From Tengunoibacter tsumagoiensis (GTDB lineage: Bacteria > Chloroflexota > Ktedonobacteria > Ktedonobacterales > Ktedonobacteraceae), in assembly GCF_003967535.1 (NCBI RefSeq), contig NZ_BIFR01000002.1, positions 186,001 through 250,000 of the forward strand: DNA of 64,000 nt. Reading direction: 5' to 3'. The notes under the pieces were generated by a model. It had not been told where the DNA came from, searched no databases, and worked only from the letters and a program-made list of their open reading frames with translations. Position numbers and translations under genes: made by a program. This document shows positions 9,054 through 18,156 of this stretch, piece after piece. How positions within the stretch are numbered: the stretch's first letter is position 1; each line of letters begins with the position of its first letter.

Positions 9054-9572
9054 TATGAGTCATCCCGGATTTACGGAGGATGCCGTCCAACTTCCCATAG
9101 ATGCGAGCGCTTGCAAGAGAGAAGAAAGACCATTTCACTGATCGAAGTAGATTACTTCTTCTTTTTGTTCCTGCTGGTGCAGAAAAAGAAAATCCTTCTA
9201 TTATGGGAAGATATGATCCCAATTCACTCAGTAAAAGTTCCTGCTTTTGATTTCGGAATTGGAAGATAGCAACGCAGCAATGAAGAGATATTCGTACAAG
9301 CCGCTTATCTAAGATAATATACAATATGAGATGAAGATGGTAAAGGATTTTTTTCGAATTATTGAGCTATTTCCTGCGAAATCAGCTGAGGATCTTGTTC
9401 CTTTTCTTGAAGTATGTCATACTTAGGCTGCATAGATATGAAAGACCTCCTGTACTTACTGATTGCTTTAATTTGTTACAGTGTAGCGCAGGAGGTCTTT
9501 TTTGCCTAGTTGAGAGGAACATCTTCGCATTTGTTCCCTAAGATGTTGCTCCCAAATCCGGGATGACTCATA
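9054..9572. mobile_element. MITE-like element with 19-bp inverted ends flanked by TA
   Basis: A perfect 19-base inverted repeat, TATGAGTCATCCCGGATTT at 9054-9072, reappears in reverse complement at 9554-9572. Each outer end carries TA, fitting a TA target duplication as made by IS630/mariner-type transposases; the element proper would then be 9056-9570, 515 bp. No transposase frame lies inside, so it would be non-autonomous. It ends about 70 bases before a 5'-truncated ABC transporter gene. Ends seen directly; transposon family inferred. Confidence 0.6.
9441..9503 (+). terminator. Rho-independent-like hairpin inside the MITE-like element
   Basis: Arms AAAGACCTCCTG (9441-9452) and CAGGAGGTCTTT (9489-9500) are perfectly complementary and followed by further Ts. 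The loop is long (36 bases). It could act as a terminator in either direction or be an internal palindrome of the element. Confidence 0.5.
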
Positions 9573-9643
9573 GGTATTGTATTTATTGTCTATTCGGATG
9601 TTGAGCAAAGTGAGCAATACAGAAAGCCCAGACCACTATCATC

Positions 9644-11032
9644 ATGCAAGGTTTTAGTATGGCTCAGACCATGATTACCCTGGTTGCTCTGCTCTTTCTT
9701 TTGTTCCACTTGGCCTGGTGGTTGGCTCTCATTGCACTTGTTACACCATTACCAGCGTTTTTCTTTAGCACCAAATATGGGTGGAAAGGCTATCGACTTA
9801 CACGCCACCAGTCGCCTGAACGTCGCCTTTTGAGCTACTTCATGCTATTAATGACCACTGATGCCTACAATAAAGAAATCCAACTCTTCAACCTGAGTGA
9901 TTTCCTTATTGCTCGTTTCTGGGACCTGGCGACGAAGCTCTATGAGCAAGATAAGAAGCTGGCTCTGCGCCAGTATTTTACCAATTTTGGCTGGTCTAAT
10001 CTGAGCAGTATCGCCAATAGTGGGATTTATCTCTATGTGGCCTTGCAGGCCATTGCCGGTCGCATTACTCTGGGAGGACTGACCCTGTATACCCAAACGG
10101 CCACCCAGGTTGGGTCAAACTTTCGCAGCCTGCTGAACAGTATCTCCAGTACGTACCAGAATGCCCTGTATGTGAACCTGTTGTTTGAATTTCTTGCCTA
10201 TCAACCAACGATCAAGTCGCCTGCCATTGCTGAGCCCTTTCTGTATCCCGAGCAGAGCCAGGGGCTCTCAATCGAGTTTCGCAATGTCAGTTTTACCTAT
10301 CCTGGGAAGGACCCTAAAACGCATGCCACGCTCAGACAGGTGAGTTTTACCATTCACGCGGGCGAAGCAATCGCACTGGTAGGACATAATGGGGCAGGCA
10401 AGACGACGCTGGTCAAGCTGCTCACCAGATTGTACGATCCAGATGAAGGTGATATCTTGATTGGCGGAAAGAATATCAAGGACTATGATCTGAAGACGCT
10501 GCGCCAGCACATCGGAGTTATTTTTCAGGATTATGTGAACTACCAGATGACGGTGCGAGAGAATATTGGTGTTGGCCGGATCGAAGAGATTGAGAATGAC
10601 GAGTTGGTGAGAAACGCAGCTGGTAAAAGTGGCGTGAATATGATCATTGAGAAACTGCCTCAGGGCTATGATACTACCCTGGGACGCTGGTTTAAAGATG
10701 TGCGGGAAAGTACCCAGTTAAGTGGAGGTGAATGGCAAAAGATCGCCCTGGCCCGCGCGTTTATGCGTGAAGCACATATTCTCGTCCTGGACGAGCCGAC
10801 CAGTGCACTGGATGCACGGGCTGAATACGAGGTCTTCCAGCATTTTCGCGCTCTGATCCAAAAGCGTACCGCTTTGTTCATCAGCCACCGTTTCAGTACC
10901 GTCCGTCTGGCGGATCGCATTTTTGTCTTGGAGCACGGACGGATTATTGAGAGTGGTAGCCACAAAGAATTGATGGCACTTGGTGAGCGTTATGCTGAAT
11001 TGTTTCAACTTCAGGCACAGGCGTACCAGTAG
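9644..11032 (+). pseudogene. ABC exporter (TM-ATPase fusion), 5'-truncated
   Basis: The 462-residue open frame holds the last transmembrane helices and a complete ATPase domain of an ABC exporter: Walker A GHNGAGKTT (about residues 246-254), signature LSGGEWQKIALARAF, Walker B ILVLDEPTSALDA and the switch histidine in ALFISHRFSTVR. Full-length exporters of this kind have ~580-610 residues and six membrane helices; about 130 N-terminal residues are missing here. Just upstream, in a shifted frame at 9603-9640, are codons for EQSEQYRKPRPLS, which look like the continuation of the exporter and imply a frameshift as well. The MITE-like element ends at 9572. I therefore read this as a disrupted gene. 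If translated from 9644 it would lack half its membrane domain. Original substrate unknown. Confidence 0.72.
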
Positions 11033-11100
11033 AGGTCTTTTGGTACACAAAGGACTTATGCAAGATCACCATAACTCACATCACTCTAGAACTCAGACAG

Positions 11101-12384
11101 TTAAAGAGAGAGCAAGGCCAGTAAACCATTTGCCAGCGAACCGCGCCAGCACACATAATCGTGGCCACTGCTATACTCGGTATAAGAGACGAAATATTTT
11201 TTTGCACGTAACACATTCCGGAAGTGGCGCGTGGCCGCAAGTTGCGTTGGCCCATCTGGACAAGTGGAGCGGCGTGGATTGTTTTCCAGCAGACCGACAT
11301 CCAGATAAAAACGTACAGGTAATGTATCATTGGCCACATATTGCCTGGTAAGCCACTCAAAATCAGGGTCATCATCGGGAGTCCAGTAAACAGCCCCCGA
11401 TTGTGACAGCACATTGCCGAAAACGTCCGAGCGTTTGAGTGCAGCAAAGGAGGCGGCCAGCCCTCCATAGCTTGATCCTCCGACAATTGTCTGTGCAGGA
11501 TCGGTCGTGATGTGATACTCCTGGCGCAACCATGGGAGAAGCTCGTCCGCTAAAAAATCGACAAAGGGCTGATAACAGGTCAATTCGCGATCGCGGGTTT
11601 CCCAGTCAAGGGTACAGATGCTAATAGCGATCATTGGTTGAAGCAAGTGGTCCGCCACCAGATTATCAAGAATAGTTGGCATCGGAATATCGTGGATATA
11701 GGTCAGACCATCAAAAACGAGCAGAACTCCATAAGGTGTAGTGTTTTTAGTATAACCTGGAGGAGTGTAGATCCAGATCCGCCGTTCATTGTTGAGAATT
11801 GCACTGTGAAAGCGGCGCAATTCAACGTTCCCCCTGGGAACGGACTCGCGAATATCGCTCCAGAATTGTGGTGGCGCATCTGGCAATTCAAGGACGGAAT
11901 ATTCTTCGGCATTCTGGTCACATTCTTCATCCGCACTCAGGACATATGTATGTGGGTTGAGAGGATCTACCTGAAACGTCGCTGTACGCGCATCCCAATC
12001 GAGCTCATCGCTATACTCTTCGAGGGTGTCGTTGGGTGAAAGACGGTAGACCATACGCATAGTATTTGGGACTTCGTACGTCCTATACCAGAGGTCTGTA
12101 TGAGGCAGGTGGCTCATCTGATGATCGCGATACTTCCAACCCAGAGGAGTAGTACCCAGAGCGCTGACTACTACCACTGTCTTTGTTGCTTCACGTTCGC
12201 GCCACAAAAAAGTAACGAGAGCGTGCTCAGCGTGTTCGGCACTTTTTTCAATGAGTGGCGTTTTTTGCAGGGTCATCTCTTGCCAGAAACTCGTAAGTGC
12301 GCTGTCCACTTCTTCTGCAACAGCCTGTTGTAAAGCTCTCAGCACTGGGCTAAGCAGGGGTTCTTTCTTCTCACTCATAGTCAT
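11101..12384 (-). CDS. Enterochelin-esterase-like alpha/beta hydrolase
   Basis: Protein of 427 residues of the esterase D / Fes-like family. The N-terminal ~180 residues form a beta-rich domain like the enterochelin esterase N-domain (FLWREREATKTVVVV, then MRMVYRLSPNDTLEEYSDELD). The C-terminal hydrolase starts at RRIWIYTPPGYTKN and carries YGVLLVFDG, the nucleophile elbow GGSSYGG (Ser near residue 305) and a C-terminal SSGHDYVCWR with the candidate catalytic histidine. There is no signal peptide, so it is cytosolic. In Fes enzymes this fold hydrolyses ferric siderophore esters after uptake, but no siderophore genes are nearby, so substrate assignment is tentative. It is convergent with the ABC pseudogene. 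Confidence 0.87.
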   Translation of the reverse strand: MTMSEKKEPLLSPVLRALQQAVAEEVDSALTSFWQEMTLQKTPLIEKSAEHAEHALVTFLWREREATKTVVVVSALGTTPLGWKYRDHQMSHLPHTDLWYRTYEVPNTMRMVYRLSPNDTLEEYSDELDWDARTATFQVDPLNPHTYVLSADEECDQNAEEYSVLELPDAPPQFWSDIRESVPRGNVELRRFHSAILNNERRIWIYTPPGYTKNTTPYGVLLVFDGLTYIHDIPMPTILDNLVADHLLQPMIAISICTLDWETRDRELTCYQPFVDFLADELLPWLRQEYHITTDPAQTIVGGSSYGGLAASFAALKRSDVFGNVLSQSGAVYWTPDDDPDFEWLTRQYVANDTLPVRFYLDVGLLENNPRRSTCPDGPTQLAATRHFRNVLRAKKYFVSYTEYSSGHDYVCWRGSLANGLLALLSL

Positions 12385-12855
12385 CTGATTCTATCCACAT
12401 CCTTCTCACTGATATTTCAAGTGGGTATCTGGTGTTTTTCTTTCTATCGTAAGTATCTCCAAAGCTATTATAGAATAATTTCAAGAGGAATTGTAGCATT
12501 GTTGGTTTTTGTCAATGAAAGATCATTCATTGTCATCTCAACGGCATTTTATTACAGCACTGATCAATGTACTATCTCAGTAGAGAAAAAATTTATCCAG
12601 TGAGTAGGTGAACATCTCTCTGGATGAGATAGAACTTAGCGCGATTTTTTGCACCAAATAAGCTATTGAGCCCATATTCATTTGAAATTATATAAATATT
12701 ACAATATAATAATAACACGGATTTTTAAGGAATTTTCATTGAAAAAACATTAATAGATGGCAAGAAAAGCAAAAAAAGTCAAAGACAACTCATTATTGTT
12801 GTGATGTGAAATGCACATGGTTTTTATTCGGGCTGTTCTGTAAATGGAGAATGTG
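12385..12855. other. AT-rich intergenic stretch
   Basis: About 470 bases of clearly AT-rich DNA between divergent genes, especially 12640-12800 with long A/T runs. It probably carries promoters for both sides. A 60-codon frame at 12421 has no ribosome site and no protein-like composition. No inverted repeat of note. Confidence 0.4.
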
Positions 12856-13188
12856 ATGAAGAAATGCCCTCATTGTCATGGAAAAGGTAGCTTTGCAGCA
12901 ATTGGAGAGACGTGTTGTTTATGCAATGATGATCGTGAGATTCCAAGTAGCTATAAACCTAATCTTTTTCTTCTGCTTGTAAACATACATGCAGGAAACA
13001 TAAAATGCCAATCATGTAATAGAAGCAGTGGTTACGGAGAGTGGACGACAAGCCCCAAAGGACATGGCTACTGTATTCATTGTGCCGTACCTACTTTCAA
13101 TAGCTGCTACTGTGCTTCATGTAACAGCAGTCTAACGTATAAGAGCCAAAGCTATTGCGTGCATTGTGGTACGTCTGTGAAAGACTAA
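12856..13188 (+). CDS. Small cysteine-rich zinc-ribbon-like protein
   Basis: Protein of about 110 residues with at least six Cys pairs spaced like zinc knuckles: CPHC, CCLC, CQSC, CIHC, CYCASC and CVHC. The first segment, KKCPHCHGKGSF, resembles a DnaJ-type CxxCxGxG half-knuckle. No membrane segment is seen apart from a short hydrophobic stretch NLFLLLVNIHAG near residue 40. I chose ATG 12856 because GGAGA lies 5 bases upstream; the in-frame ATG at 12844 has none. The family is not recognised. It probably binds two or three zinc ions and may act in nucleic acid or protein contacts; no neighbour explains its role. Confidence 0.62.
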   Translation: MKKCPHCHGKGSFAAIGETCCLCNDDREIPSSYKPNLFLLLVNIHAGNIKCQSCNRSSGYGEWTTSPKGHGYCIHCAVPTFNSCYCASCNSSLTYKSQSYCVHCGTSVKD

Positions 13189-13228
13189 ACGATCTGCGTG
13201 CTTATAGGGTCACGAGATTATTTGGGAC

Positions 13229-13278
13229 AAAACCCACGCTAAGCCAGGAAGCCGCTTATCAGGCTTAGCGCGGGTTTT
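13229..13278. terminator. Bidirectional terminator between convergent genes
   Basis: A 17-base arm (AAAACCCACGCTAAGCC, 13229-13245) pairs with GGCTTAGCGCGGGTTTT (13262-13278) with one mismatch. A-tract and T-tract at the two ends make it work in both directions, between the zinc-ribbon gene and the secreted-protein gene. Confidence 0.85.
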
Positions 13279-13302
13279 GATCGAGGGTTCAAAACATCTT
13301 TC

Positions 13303-13854
13303 TTAACAAGATTCCACCATGGAGGCCGCGTTGTAAACATCGTTATTGCTTGATGTGTCGGACGACCAATGACCCGGGCTTTCGTAATCGATCTTCGAAT
13401 CATATACATTGTATATTTTTAACGTGTACGGACTGTAATTAATATAAGATCCAAGTCCATCGGTAGGAAAGTAGTTCAGCAACACAAGTGCGCTACTACT
13501 ATCACATCGATAGGAGGATGACTGAACCTCAGCCCCAGTATACCCTGTGTCATACCACAAGCAGAACCAACCACTTCGGCAGTTACTCGGTCCTGAAGCG
13601 ACGGAATAGGCCTTCGTCGTAAAGGTCACGATGGTTTTACCATTGTCCAGCGAAACAGCGTTCCAGGCAGTCTGTTTGCTACCAGGCACCTGCTGGAGCA
13701 GAGTAGCTACCTGTTGTTGTATACCTGAATGAGCCGTCTGGCTTACGGGAATTGTTGCTGCATGGGCCTGATTGGTGCCGAAGACGCCCGCAGAGAACAC
13801 AAGGACGAGAAGCATACTTGCGCCAAAACTACAGAGGCGTTGAATCACTTTCAT
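13303..13854 (-). CDS. Secreted protein, peptidase-inhibitor I36-like
   Basis: Protein of 183 residues. The N-terminus is a Sec signal peptide: basic MKVIQRLC, hydrophobic ASMLLVLVFSAGVFG, and an AxA-like site ending QAHA. The mature C-terminal half has CRSGWFCLWYDTGYTGA with spaced cysteines and a final C, matching the pattern of the gamma-crystallin-like peptidase inhibitor family I36 ('C..g.fCly...y.G'). The start was placed at 13854 because of the signal peptide and AAGGA about 7 bases upstream; the frame stays open to 14016 but that extension is not protein-like. Likely exported to the cell surface or medium. Family call moderate, target unknown. Confidence 0.75.
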   Translation of the reverse strand: MKVIQRLCSFGASMLLVLVFSAGVFGTNQAHAATIPVSQTAHSGIQQQVATLLQQVPGSKQTAWNAVSLDNGKTIVTFTTKAYSVASGPSNCRSGWFCLWYDTGYTGAEVQSSSYRCDSSSALVLLNYFPTDGLGSYINYSPYTLKIYNVYDSKIDYESPGHWSSDTSSNNDVYNAASMVESC

Positions 13855-14273
13855 GCGATATTCCTTTCTTGCATGAGTTTTTCTGGCATTTTGTTCGGTT
13901 TTTCCTGAGAATGATAGAATGGCCGCCTTTCTCAAACATCTTCTTTGTAGAGAGGGGTTTTTCTCAAATGTACCCGAGGCTATGCCCAGGAGAGCTGTGC
14001 AGCCATCTTCAGACACTGAGAATTCTGGCTTACACTACATTAGCTCAGATGTTCAAAGTATACGGACTTAATAACCTTGTAACAAGGGTCACTTTGGGGT
14101 ATGTTGATGGGGTCACTTTGTAGCCCTGTTTCTAAACAAAGAAACGTGAAATAGTCGAAGGTAAATTGCAGCATATGCTAGAATACAGAAGGAAAAAAAG
14201 ATAGTGCGCATTTTGTGGCCTCGAGTCTTTGTCAGAAAATTCTTTCCTCTCATCACTGGTTGTAAGGAGCCAT
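13855..14273. other. Divergent intergenic region
   Basis: About 420 bases between the secreted-protein gene and the APH-like gene. A short direct repeat GGGTCACTTT occurs near 14088 and again near 14110. No gene or strong hairpin was seen; promoters of both neighbours must lie here. Confidence 0.4.
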
Positions 14274-15152
14274 ATGAACAAGAGCAGTGTCTACCTGGAA
14301 ACCATACAGCGTCTCTATCCTGATTTTCCTGTATATTCAATACAAACGAACACCGATGGCCAGAACAATGATATCCTTATCGTGAATGATGCCTTTATTT
14401 TCCGCTTCCCAAAATATATCGATGGCGTAGAAAGACTTGAGCGGGAATGTGCTCTTCTGAAAGGGATTGGCGACTTCATTACCCTTCCCATCCCGCACAT
14501 CAGTTTTGAGCAGATAGTAGACCAGACTGTTGGCCAGGTGTTTCTTGGCTATCGCATCATCCCAGGAGTACCACTTTGGCGCGAGACAGTGCAGAACATA
14601 TGCGAGGAGCACATCCTTACCAGCCTGGCGCTACAACTGGCCCAGTTTCTGCGAGAACTTCATTCGATTCCCAGCGACGTCATTCATGAGCAACCACTCC
14701 CCGTTGCAGATACCTATGAAGAGTGGCGTGATATATATACCCGTATTCAGATGAAATGTTACCCTTACATGAGGTTGGATGCTCGTCTGTGGGCAACCCA
14801 CCACTTTGAAACATTCCTGGCTGATTCGGCCCATTTTGCGTACAAGCCAGTCCTTAAACATGGTGATTTCGGGCCATCGAATATCCTCTTTGATGCAGAA
14901 AAACAGGTCATTAGCGGGATTATCGACTTTGGAGGAGCGGGACTTGGAGATCCAGCATATGATTTTGCAGGCATTTTGAGTGGCTATGGAGAAACGTTTC
15001 TCCGAAGATTCGTTGCCATCTACCCTGAAATAGAGGCTTTTTGGGACCGCATCACGTTTTATCAGGGCACGTTTGCTCTCCTTGAAGCGCTCTTTGGAAT
15101 CGAGAACCAAGATCAAAACGCCTTTGAGAGCGGGATAAAAGAGTATGTGTAA
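14274..15152 (+). CDS. Aminoglycoside phosphotransferase-like kinase
   Basis: Protein of 292 residues with the APH/choline-kinase fold. The N-lobe has the ATP-lysine region replaced by FIFRFPKY and the family's E-x-x-L motif (ERLERECALLKGI). The C-lobe has the catalytic loop KHGDFGPSNILFD (Brenner motif HxDxxxxN, with the catalytic Asp after HG) and the metal-binding IIDFGGAGLGDPAYDFAGIL. The start follows AAGGAG by 4 bases. Such enzymes phosphorylate aminoglycosides, macrolides, homoserine-like or other small alcohols; many environmental members do not confer resistance. It lies 30 bases upstream of a Nudix gene, probably co-transcribed. Confidence 0.9.
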   Translation: MNKSSVYLETIQRLYPDFPVYSIQTNTDGQNNDILIVNDAFIFRFPKYIDGVERLERECALLKGIGDFITLPIPHISFEQIVDQTVGQVFLGYRIIPGVPLWRETVQNICEEHILTSLALQLAQFLRELHSIPSDVIHEQPLPVADTYEEWRDIYTRIQMKCYPYMRLDARLWATHHFETFLADSAHFAYKPVLKHGDFGPSNILFDAEKQVISGIIDFGGAGLGDPAYDFAGILSGYGETFLRRFVAIYPEIEAFWDRITFYQGTFALLEALFGIENQDQNAFESGIKEYV

Positions 15153-15182
15153 CGCAACGAAATCTTGTAACAAAGGAGAGGA

Positions 15183-15782
15183 ATGATGCAGAGTCTATCA
15201 AAAGTGAGAACGGCAGGTGTCTACGTCAAAGTCGCAGGCTTCTTTCCATTCCAGGTTGGTCCAACGCAGCGTGGTGATACACTTGGCGTTATTCGCCTGG
15301 GTGGCCACCGAGAGGCAGATGAAACAGGATGGGAGTGTGCTGCTCGCGAAGCATTTGAGGAAGCGTCTCTCCGTGTCATGCCTCTCCATCCTCCAGCAAC
15401 ATACTGGGTAGAAGTTACAGAACCTCCAGTGTTTCAGGTAGGTTCCTGGAATGCAGGTCCACCTGATGAGGTAGCACCAATCCTGGTCAGCACGCGCAAA
15501 GAAGAGTCAATGACACCGATATATCTTGGATATACGCATGATACCCCCCAACCATCCGCGGAGGCAAAAGCCTTATTGTTGTTGCGTCCTGAAGATATTC
15601 ATCAACTCGTGCTGGGAACGATCACATTAGGGAGTTATCTCGATATGGGAGGAAAAGCGCTGTTCAAAGAAGATCTCCCAACAGATTTTGTGTTGGAGCC
15701 TTTTCCTCATCTACGTTTCCTACATCAATTGATCCTAATTCATCCAGAAATCACTCAGTCGTCAGAGCGATCTTACAGGTGA
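15183..15782 (+). CDS. Nudix hydrolase
   Basis: Protein of 199 residues. The Nudix box is complete at about residues 40-62: GGHREADETGWECAAREAFE and on to EAS, fitting G-x5-E-x7-R-E-x-x-E-E, whose glutamates bind Mg2+. It should cleave a nucleoside diphosphate linked to another moiety; the substrate is not predictable. Strong AAAGGAGAGG precedes the tandem ATGATG at 15183/15186, so either ATG may start. The 30-base gap from the APH-like gene suggests an operon. The C-terminal ~70 residues lie outside the minimal fold. Confidence 0.9.
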   Translation: MMQSLSKVRTAGVYVKVAGFFPFQVGPTQRGDTLGVIRLGGHREADETGWECAAREAFEEASLRVMPLHPPATYWVEVTEPPVFQVGSWNAGPPDEVAPILVSTRKEESMTPIYLGYTHDTPQPSAEAKALLLLRPEDIHQLVLGTITLGSYLDMGGKALFKEDLPTDFVLEPFPHLRFLHQLILIHPEITQSSERSYR

Positions 15783-16120
15783 GGAAGATCCTATCCTTCA
15801 GAGATTGAAGTCCCCTCGGATGCAGATCTTCTAGCCTGAGAATATCCCTCATAGCCTGATGCGGATTGGATGTTGCGCTTGTGCCTGGACCAACGATCTG
15901 GCAGGATGCCACAATGGTTGCTGTTCTCACAATTTAATCTAGAGCAGAGGGTGTGCTCCTCAGCCAGGGTATCTGCCTCAATAGTAAAGGGCATATCATC
16001 CAACAGTGTTGCGAGCGCTCTGGCTGTTTCCCACATCTTGCCTGCTGTGAGCAAATGCAGATGAACAGAAGATATTGTTTGTCAATTTATGAAAAAATAC
16101 AGAAAGAAATCACTGTAAAT
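15783..16120. other. Intergenic stretch, no clear gene
   Basis: No supported gene. A minus-strand frame (15791-16054) has a somewhat protein-like start (KMWETARALATLLDDM) but no ribosome site, no recognised family and a low-complexity end. It may be a decayed gene fragment. Confidence 0.3.
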
Positions 16121-16669
16121 ATGAGCTTAAGCAGCCACCTTCAAACGTTTCCTGTTTTGGATACAGAAAGGTTATTATTACGGCAAATGGAGCAAGAGGA
16201 CGCGAAAGATATCTATCTCTTTTTGTCCGATGAAGAAACGATGCGTTTCTATGATGCCCCTTTCACCCAGTTTGAGCAAGCAGAAAAGAGTATAGCGCGT
16301 CATCAAAAACGTTTTGCTGATCAAGAAGCAATACGCTGGGGGATTACCTTAAAAGGAGAAGACAGGGTCATCGGAAATTGTGGATATTCGTGGGATGCCG
16401 AGAACTTTGGTGCTAGACTCAGCTATATTCTTGCCAAACCCTATTGGAACAAAGGCATCATGTCAGAGGCCTTAGCTGCAATTCTTCAGTTCGGTTTTAC
16501 TTCCTGCCAACTGCATCGTATTGAGGCTGAAGTTGCGCTACCAAATCACGCCTCTGCACAGGTATTAAGAAAACTTGGTTTTCAGGAAGAAGGCCTTCTG
16601 CGAGAACGTCTCTATGTGGATAATCAGTTCTACGATGAAAAAATGTTTGCTCTTTTAAATAAGAGGTAA
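16121..16669 (+). CDS. GNAT N-acetyltransferase, RimJ/RimL-like
   Basis: Protein of 182 residues beginning near TERLLLRQMEQEDAKDIYLF, the usual N-terminus of RimJ/RimL-type GNAT enzymes. Acetyl-CoA binding motif A is less strict than usual (SYILAKPYWNKGIMSEALAA, with the pyrophosphate loop at WNKGIMSEA). Next is the adenine/arm motif HRIEAEVALPNHASAQVLRK, then LGFQEEGLLRERLYVDNQFYDE, all typical for this subfamily. It should acetylate an amine: a protein N-terminus, a small molecule or an antibiotic. ATG 16121 was chosen because homologues start here; no strong Shine-Dalgarno is seen, and an in-frame ATG lies at 16062. Confidence 0.88.
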   Translation: MSLSSHLQTFPVLDTERLLLRQMEQEDAKDIYLFLSDEETMRFYDAPFTQFEQAEKSIARHQKRFADQEAIRWGITLKGEDRVIGNCGYSWDAENFGARLSYILAKPYWNKGIMSEALAAILQFGFTSCQLHRIEAEVALPNHASAQVLRKLGFQEEGLLRERLYVDNQFYDEKMFALLNKR

Positions 16670-16678
16670 ATTTGGGAG

Positions 16679-16981
16679 TTGGCGGTTGAAGCATTCCAAC
16701 AGGGTCCGTGGGTTGGCGATGGGGATCAGTCACAGCATGACCCGTCGTCCCAGTATCGCTGGGAAGCGGCCTTTGCGTTAGGACGGTTAAGGCGCGGCAC
16801 TCGTGAGAAGAACACGTTGCGTCTGCTTAATGCTTTTTTTTCGGATCTGTCAATCGGTGAGGCCGTTATGCGTGCAATGATCGATGTCTACTTTGGAACG
16901 TATACGGCAGCCACGTCTTCTCTCGAGGCGTTTCATGAAATCCTTGCGTATCTCACCTCTTCAGATGATGAATCCAGCTAA
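16679..16981 (+). CDS. Uncharacterised 100-residue frame, possible gene fragment
   Basis: Open frame following the GNAT stop codon in the same reading frame. Its only start is a TTG at 16679 directly abutting GGGAG, so initiation is doubtful. The sequence has ordinary helical protein composition (YRWEAAFALGRLRRG, then LLNAFFSDLSIGEAVMRAMI) and resembles the C-terminal end of a larger helical protein. I do not recognise a family. It may be a remnant left by rearrangement, which fits the neighbouring truncated GNAT copy. Confidence 0.35.
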   Translation: MAVEAFQQGPWVGDGDQSQHDPSSQYRWEAAFALGRLRRGTREKNTLRLLNAFFSDLSIGEAVMRAMIDVYFGTYTAATSSLEAFHEILAYLTSSDDESS

Positions 16982-17100
16982 GATGAGAAGAAATGGGCAA
17001 GATCTGATTGGTACTGCCAACTTCTTCTCAGAAGCGATTTAGATATGCAAAGAAGAGAAAGAGCCTCTTTCTTCTTTCATAAAAAATCGGATAAAATAAG

Positions 17101-17196
17101 ATCAGAAAGGATCACGTTGTATTTCCGAAAGATTCCACATGCAGAGGACGTGTCCTTCATTCCTGAACAGCTTTCTCATCTTGAGATGGCGTTTTT
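17101..17196 (+). pseudogene. Truncated duplicate of the GNAT gene at 18675
   Basis: Bases 17101-17190 match 18701-18790 with about 13 differences in 90 (roughly 86% identity). They encode IRSERITLYFRKIPHAEDV and on, against IRSERIKLYFRKLPHVEGV in the intact GNAT. Similarity stops abruptly near 17196, and the acetyl-CoA-binding part is absent. It is therefore a 5' fragment of a paralogous acetyltransferase gene. Confidence 0.75.
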
Positions 17197-17253
17197 AGAA
17201 TCCTCGTTTCTGCATATATACTTGTCTTATATACATAAAGAAGGAAAGAAAAG

Positions 17254-17694
17254 ATGCAGCCATCGGATATTTCAGGCTTTCAAAAAGACACTTCTGTTGC
17301 AACTCTTCTCACTGCGAGTGCCACGACTGGCTGGTTGGACTGGATTCATGGAGAACTATGGCTGTTTCCTCACGGCCTGCTTCGTATTCCACTCGACTTT
17401 ACAACAACCTATCTGCATGGGGCTGGGCCAACGGTCAATAGAATGCGACGCCCTCAGCGCTCCTTTGATCATACAGTCCTACAAACGCTCTTGACCTCTC
17501 CTAAAAATGTTTGGGTTCCGCGCGAGTCCATTCAAAAAGCATATTTGCATCATGGAATCACCTGTGATCGACTCCGTTTGGTTGTCGGAGATCATTATTC
17601 TGTCAAGTTCCTCTGGTTTCCCTGGGACGGAGCACGGCAACTTCTTCAGCCTACTTTAGCAGAGTGGCTCGGGAGTGGGTTGATTATTGACTGA
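17254..17694 (+). CDS. Hypothetical protein, 146 residues
   Basis: Soluble protein of 146 residues with no recognised family. It is rich in aromatic residues and strand-like segments (GELWLFPHGLLRIPLDF, SVKFLWFPWDGARQL) and has a short basic helix (QKAYLHHGITCDRLRL), which suggests a compact beta-rich fold such as a PH-like domain. The start is supported by AAGGAAAGAAAAG just before ATG. It sits between a truncated GNAT copy and a P-loop kinase gene. Probably a real gene because of start signal, length and composition, but function is unknown. Confidence 0.6.
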   Translation: MQPSDISGFQKDTSVATLLTASATTGWLDWIHGELWLFPHGLLRIPLDFTTTYLHGAGPTVNRMRRPQRSFDHTVLQTLLTSPKNVWVPRESIQKAYLHHGITCDRLRLVVGDHYSVKFLWFPWDGARQLLQPTLAEWLGSGLIID

Positions 17695-18156
17695 CGAAGC
17701 GTATGTTTTTCAAGAGCAATGAAATTGCCAGGGATGTATAAGAAGCCTCTATCTGATGACAAAACAATGAGCAAGATCAAGAAGAGTAATGTTTCTCCTG
17801 GCCAGGGTAACTCAGATGCCAATAATCAGTGCTCAAAAAAAGTTTTCTAAGTGTTTTTACACACAAATATCATTCTGGCTGTGCATAATGATCACTCGAA
17901 TACACCATCGTTCCTGCGTATTGAATTGAGATCTGCTGGCATAAAGATTCTCACAATGAACTTCATTGTGCTAGCAGCAAAATATGCAACAAATAGCTTT
18001 TATGAGAGAAAATCTTGTAATTTACTTTGTGGTTGGGTATACTCGGATGGAAGAAATAGACAGGCCAGCCTATCTGCTCATCAAGAATAGAGGGGTGTGC
18101 GATAAATACGTTTTGTCGTTGAATGATCAATTGAGGAAACAGAGTGAGGAAAGCCT
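17695..18156. other. Intergenic stretch, no clear gene
   Basis: About 460 bases with no supported gene. A 79-codon frame at 17851-18090 lacks a ribosome site and a protein-like pattern. No repeat or terminator hairpin was recognised. Confidence 0.4.

Noticed and set aside
12421-12603. A 60-codon plus-strand frame
   Set aside because: No ribosome site, AT-driven composition and no recognised pattern.
13229-13278. A riboswitch or small RNA
   Set aside because: The structure is a simple single hairpin with A- and T-tracts between convergent genes, best explained as a bidirectional terminator.
17851-18090. A 79-codon plus-strand frame
   Set aside because: No start signal, unconvincing composition, no family.
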